From JAAZHN01 sp964605575 (GTDB taxonomy: Bacteria > Bacillota_I > Bacilli_A > RF39 > UBA660), in the NCBI GenBank assembly GCA_964605575.1, contig CAZSDG010000049.1:1-6494 (forward strand): a DNA stretch of 6,494 nt. The letters run 5' to 3'. The position numbers were made by a program, and so were the translations under genes. This document shows, piece after piece, positions 6,347 through 6,494 of the stretch (positions are counted from its first letter, which is position 1; each line of letters begins with the position of its first letter). The notes beneath the pieces were generated by a model. That model was not told the DNA's origin. It made no database searches and saw only the letters and a program-made list of their open reading frames with translations.

Positions 6347-6494
6347 TTATAGTACATAGATTGTTACATTACCTTCAACATATACTTCAAACAATCTCTC
6401 TTCTATAAAAGTTTTACCTGCCTGATCTTTTACTATTATATTTATTCCTGAAGTTATATTACTAAACATATCACTATTTGATGCTGCTGGGTTG
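6347..6494 (-). CDS. C-terminal end of a protein, possibly a repeat-type surface protein; N-terminus outside window
   Basis: A minus-strand frame open from the right edge ends in TAA at 6349-6347 and gives 48 residues, beginning NPAASNSDMF. The segment INIIVKDQAGKTFIEERL followed by NVTIYV resembles, from memory, the closing region of BspA-like repeat surface proteins, where a VKD-A--FI--RL helix follows the last repeat. That is family-level inference from a short piece. The frame reads like real protein, and its stop is followed by a gap of 99 bases before the next start, consistent with a true gene end. There is no C-terminal membrane segment or sorting motif, so if exported it is not anchored through this end. 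Confidence 0.65.
   Translation of the reverse strand, partial: NPAASNSDMFSNITSGINIIVKDQAGKTFIEERLFEVYVEGNVTIYVL

Overview
The window is very AT-rich, and every gene I can support lies on the minus strand, so transcription runs from the right edge to the left edge. Tryptophan is always TGG in the four complete genes, and one gene ends in TGA (inside an ATGA overlap). This points to the standard bacterial code rather than the Mycoplasma UGA-Trp code. The AT bias, the RecD2 helicase without RecBC partners in view, the AI-2E family permeases, the secreted DUF285/BspA-like repeat protein and a possible sortase-type C-terminus suggest a low-GC Bacillota or a Mycoplasmatota-related lineage that keeps the standard code. 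The genus cannot be told from this window.

In transcription order the layout is: (1) 6494-6347, the last 48 codons of a protein whose start lies outside the window; it may be the tail of another repeat-type surface protein. (2) 6247-5342, a complete secreted, C-terminally anchored protein of no family I recognise, with a signal peptide, a globular region, a Thr/Asn-rich linker, an NPHTF motif, a hydrophobic segment and a basic tail. Its start is preceded by a candidate promoter overlapped by a palindrome, and its stop codon overlaps an intrinsic-terminator-like hairpin. (3) 5288-3117, recD2, with all superfamily 1B helicase motifs intact. (4) 3070-1913 and 1916-774, two tandem AI-2E family permease genes sharing an ATGA overlap, with a candidate promoter in front of the first. 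(5) 706-1, the N-terminal 235 residues of a secreted BspA-like protein, with repeats in an exact 78-bp register running off the left edge.

Functionally this is a housekeeping DNA-repair gene and a permease pair embedded between cell-surface protein genes. I see no RNA genes, insertion sequences, CRISPR arrays or phage genes, and no clear sign of an undescribed multi-gene system. The points most worth following are the unrecognised anchored protein with its possible non-canonical sorting signal, the divergence of conserved residues between the two AI-2E paralogs, the terminator placed directly in front of recD2, and the palindrome over the promoter of the anchored protein.
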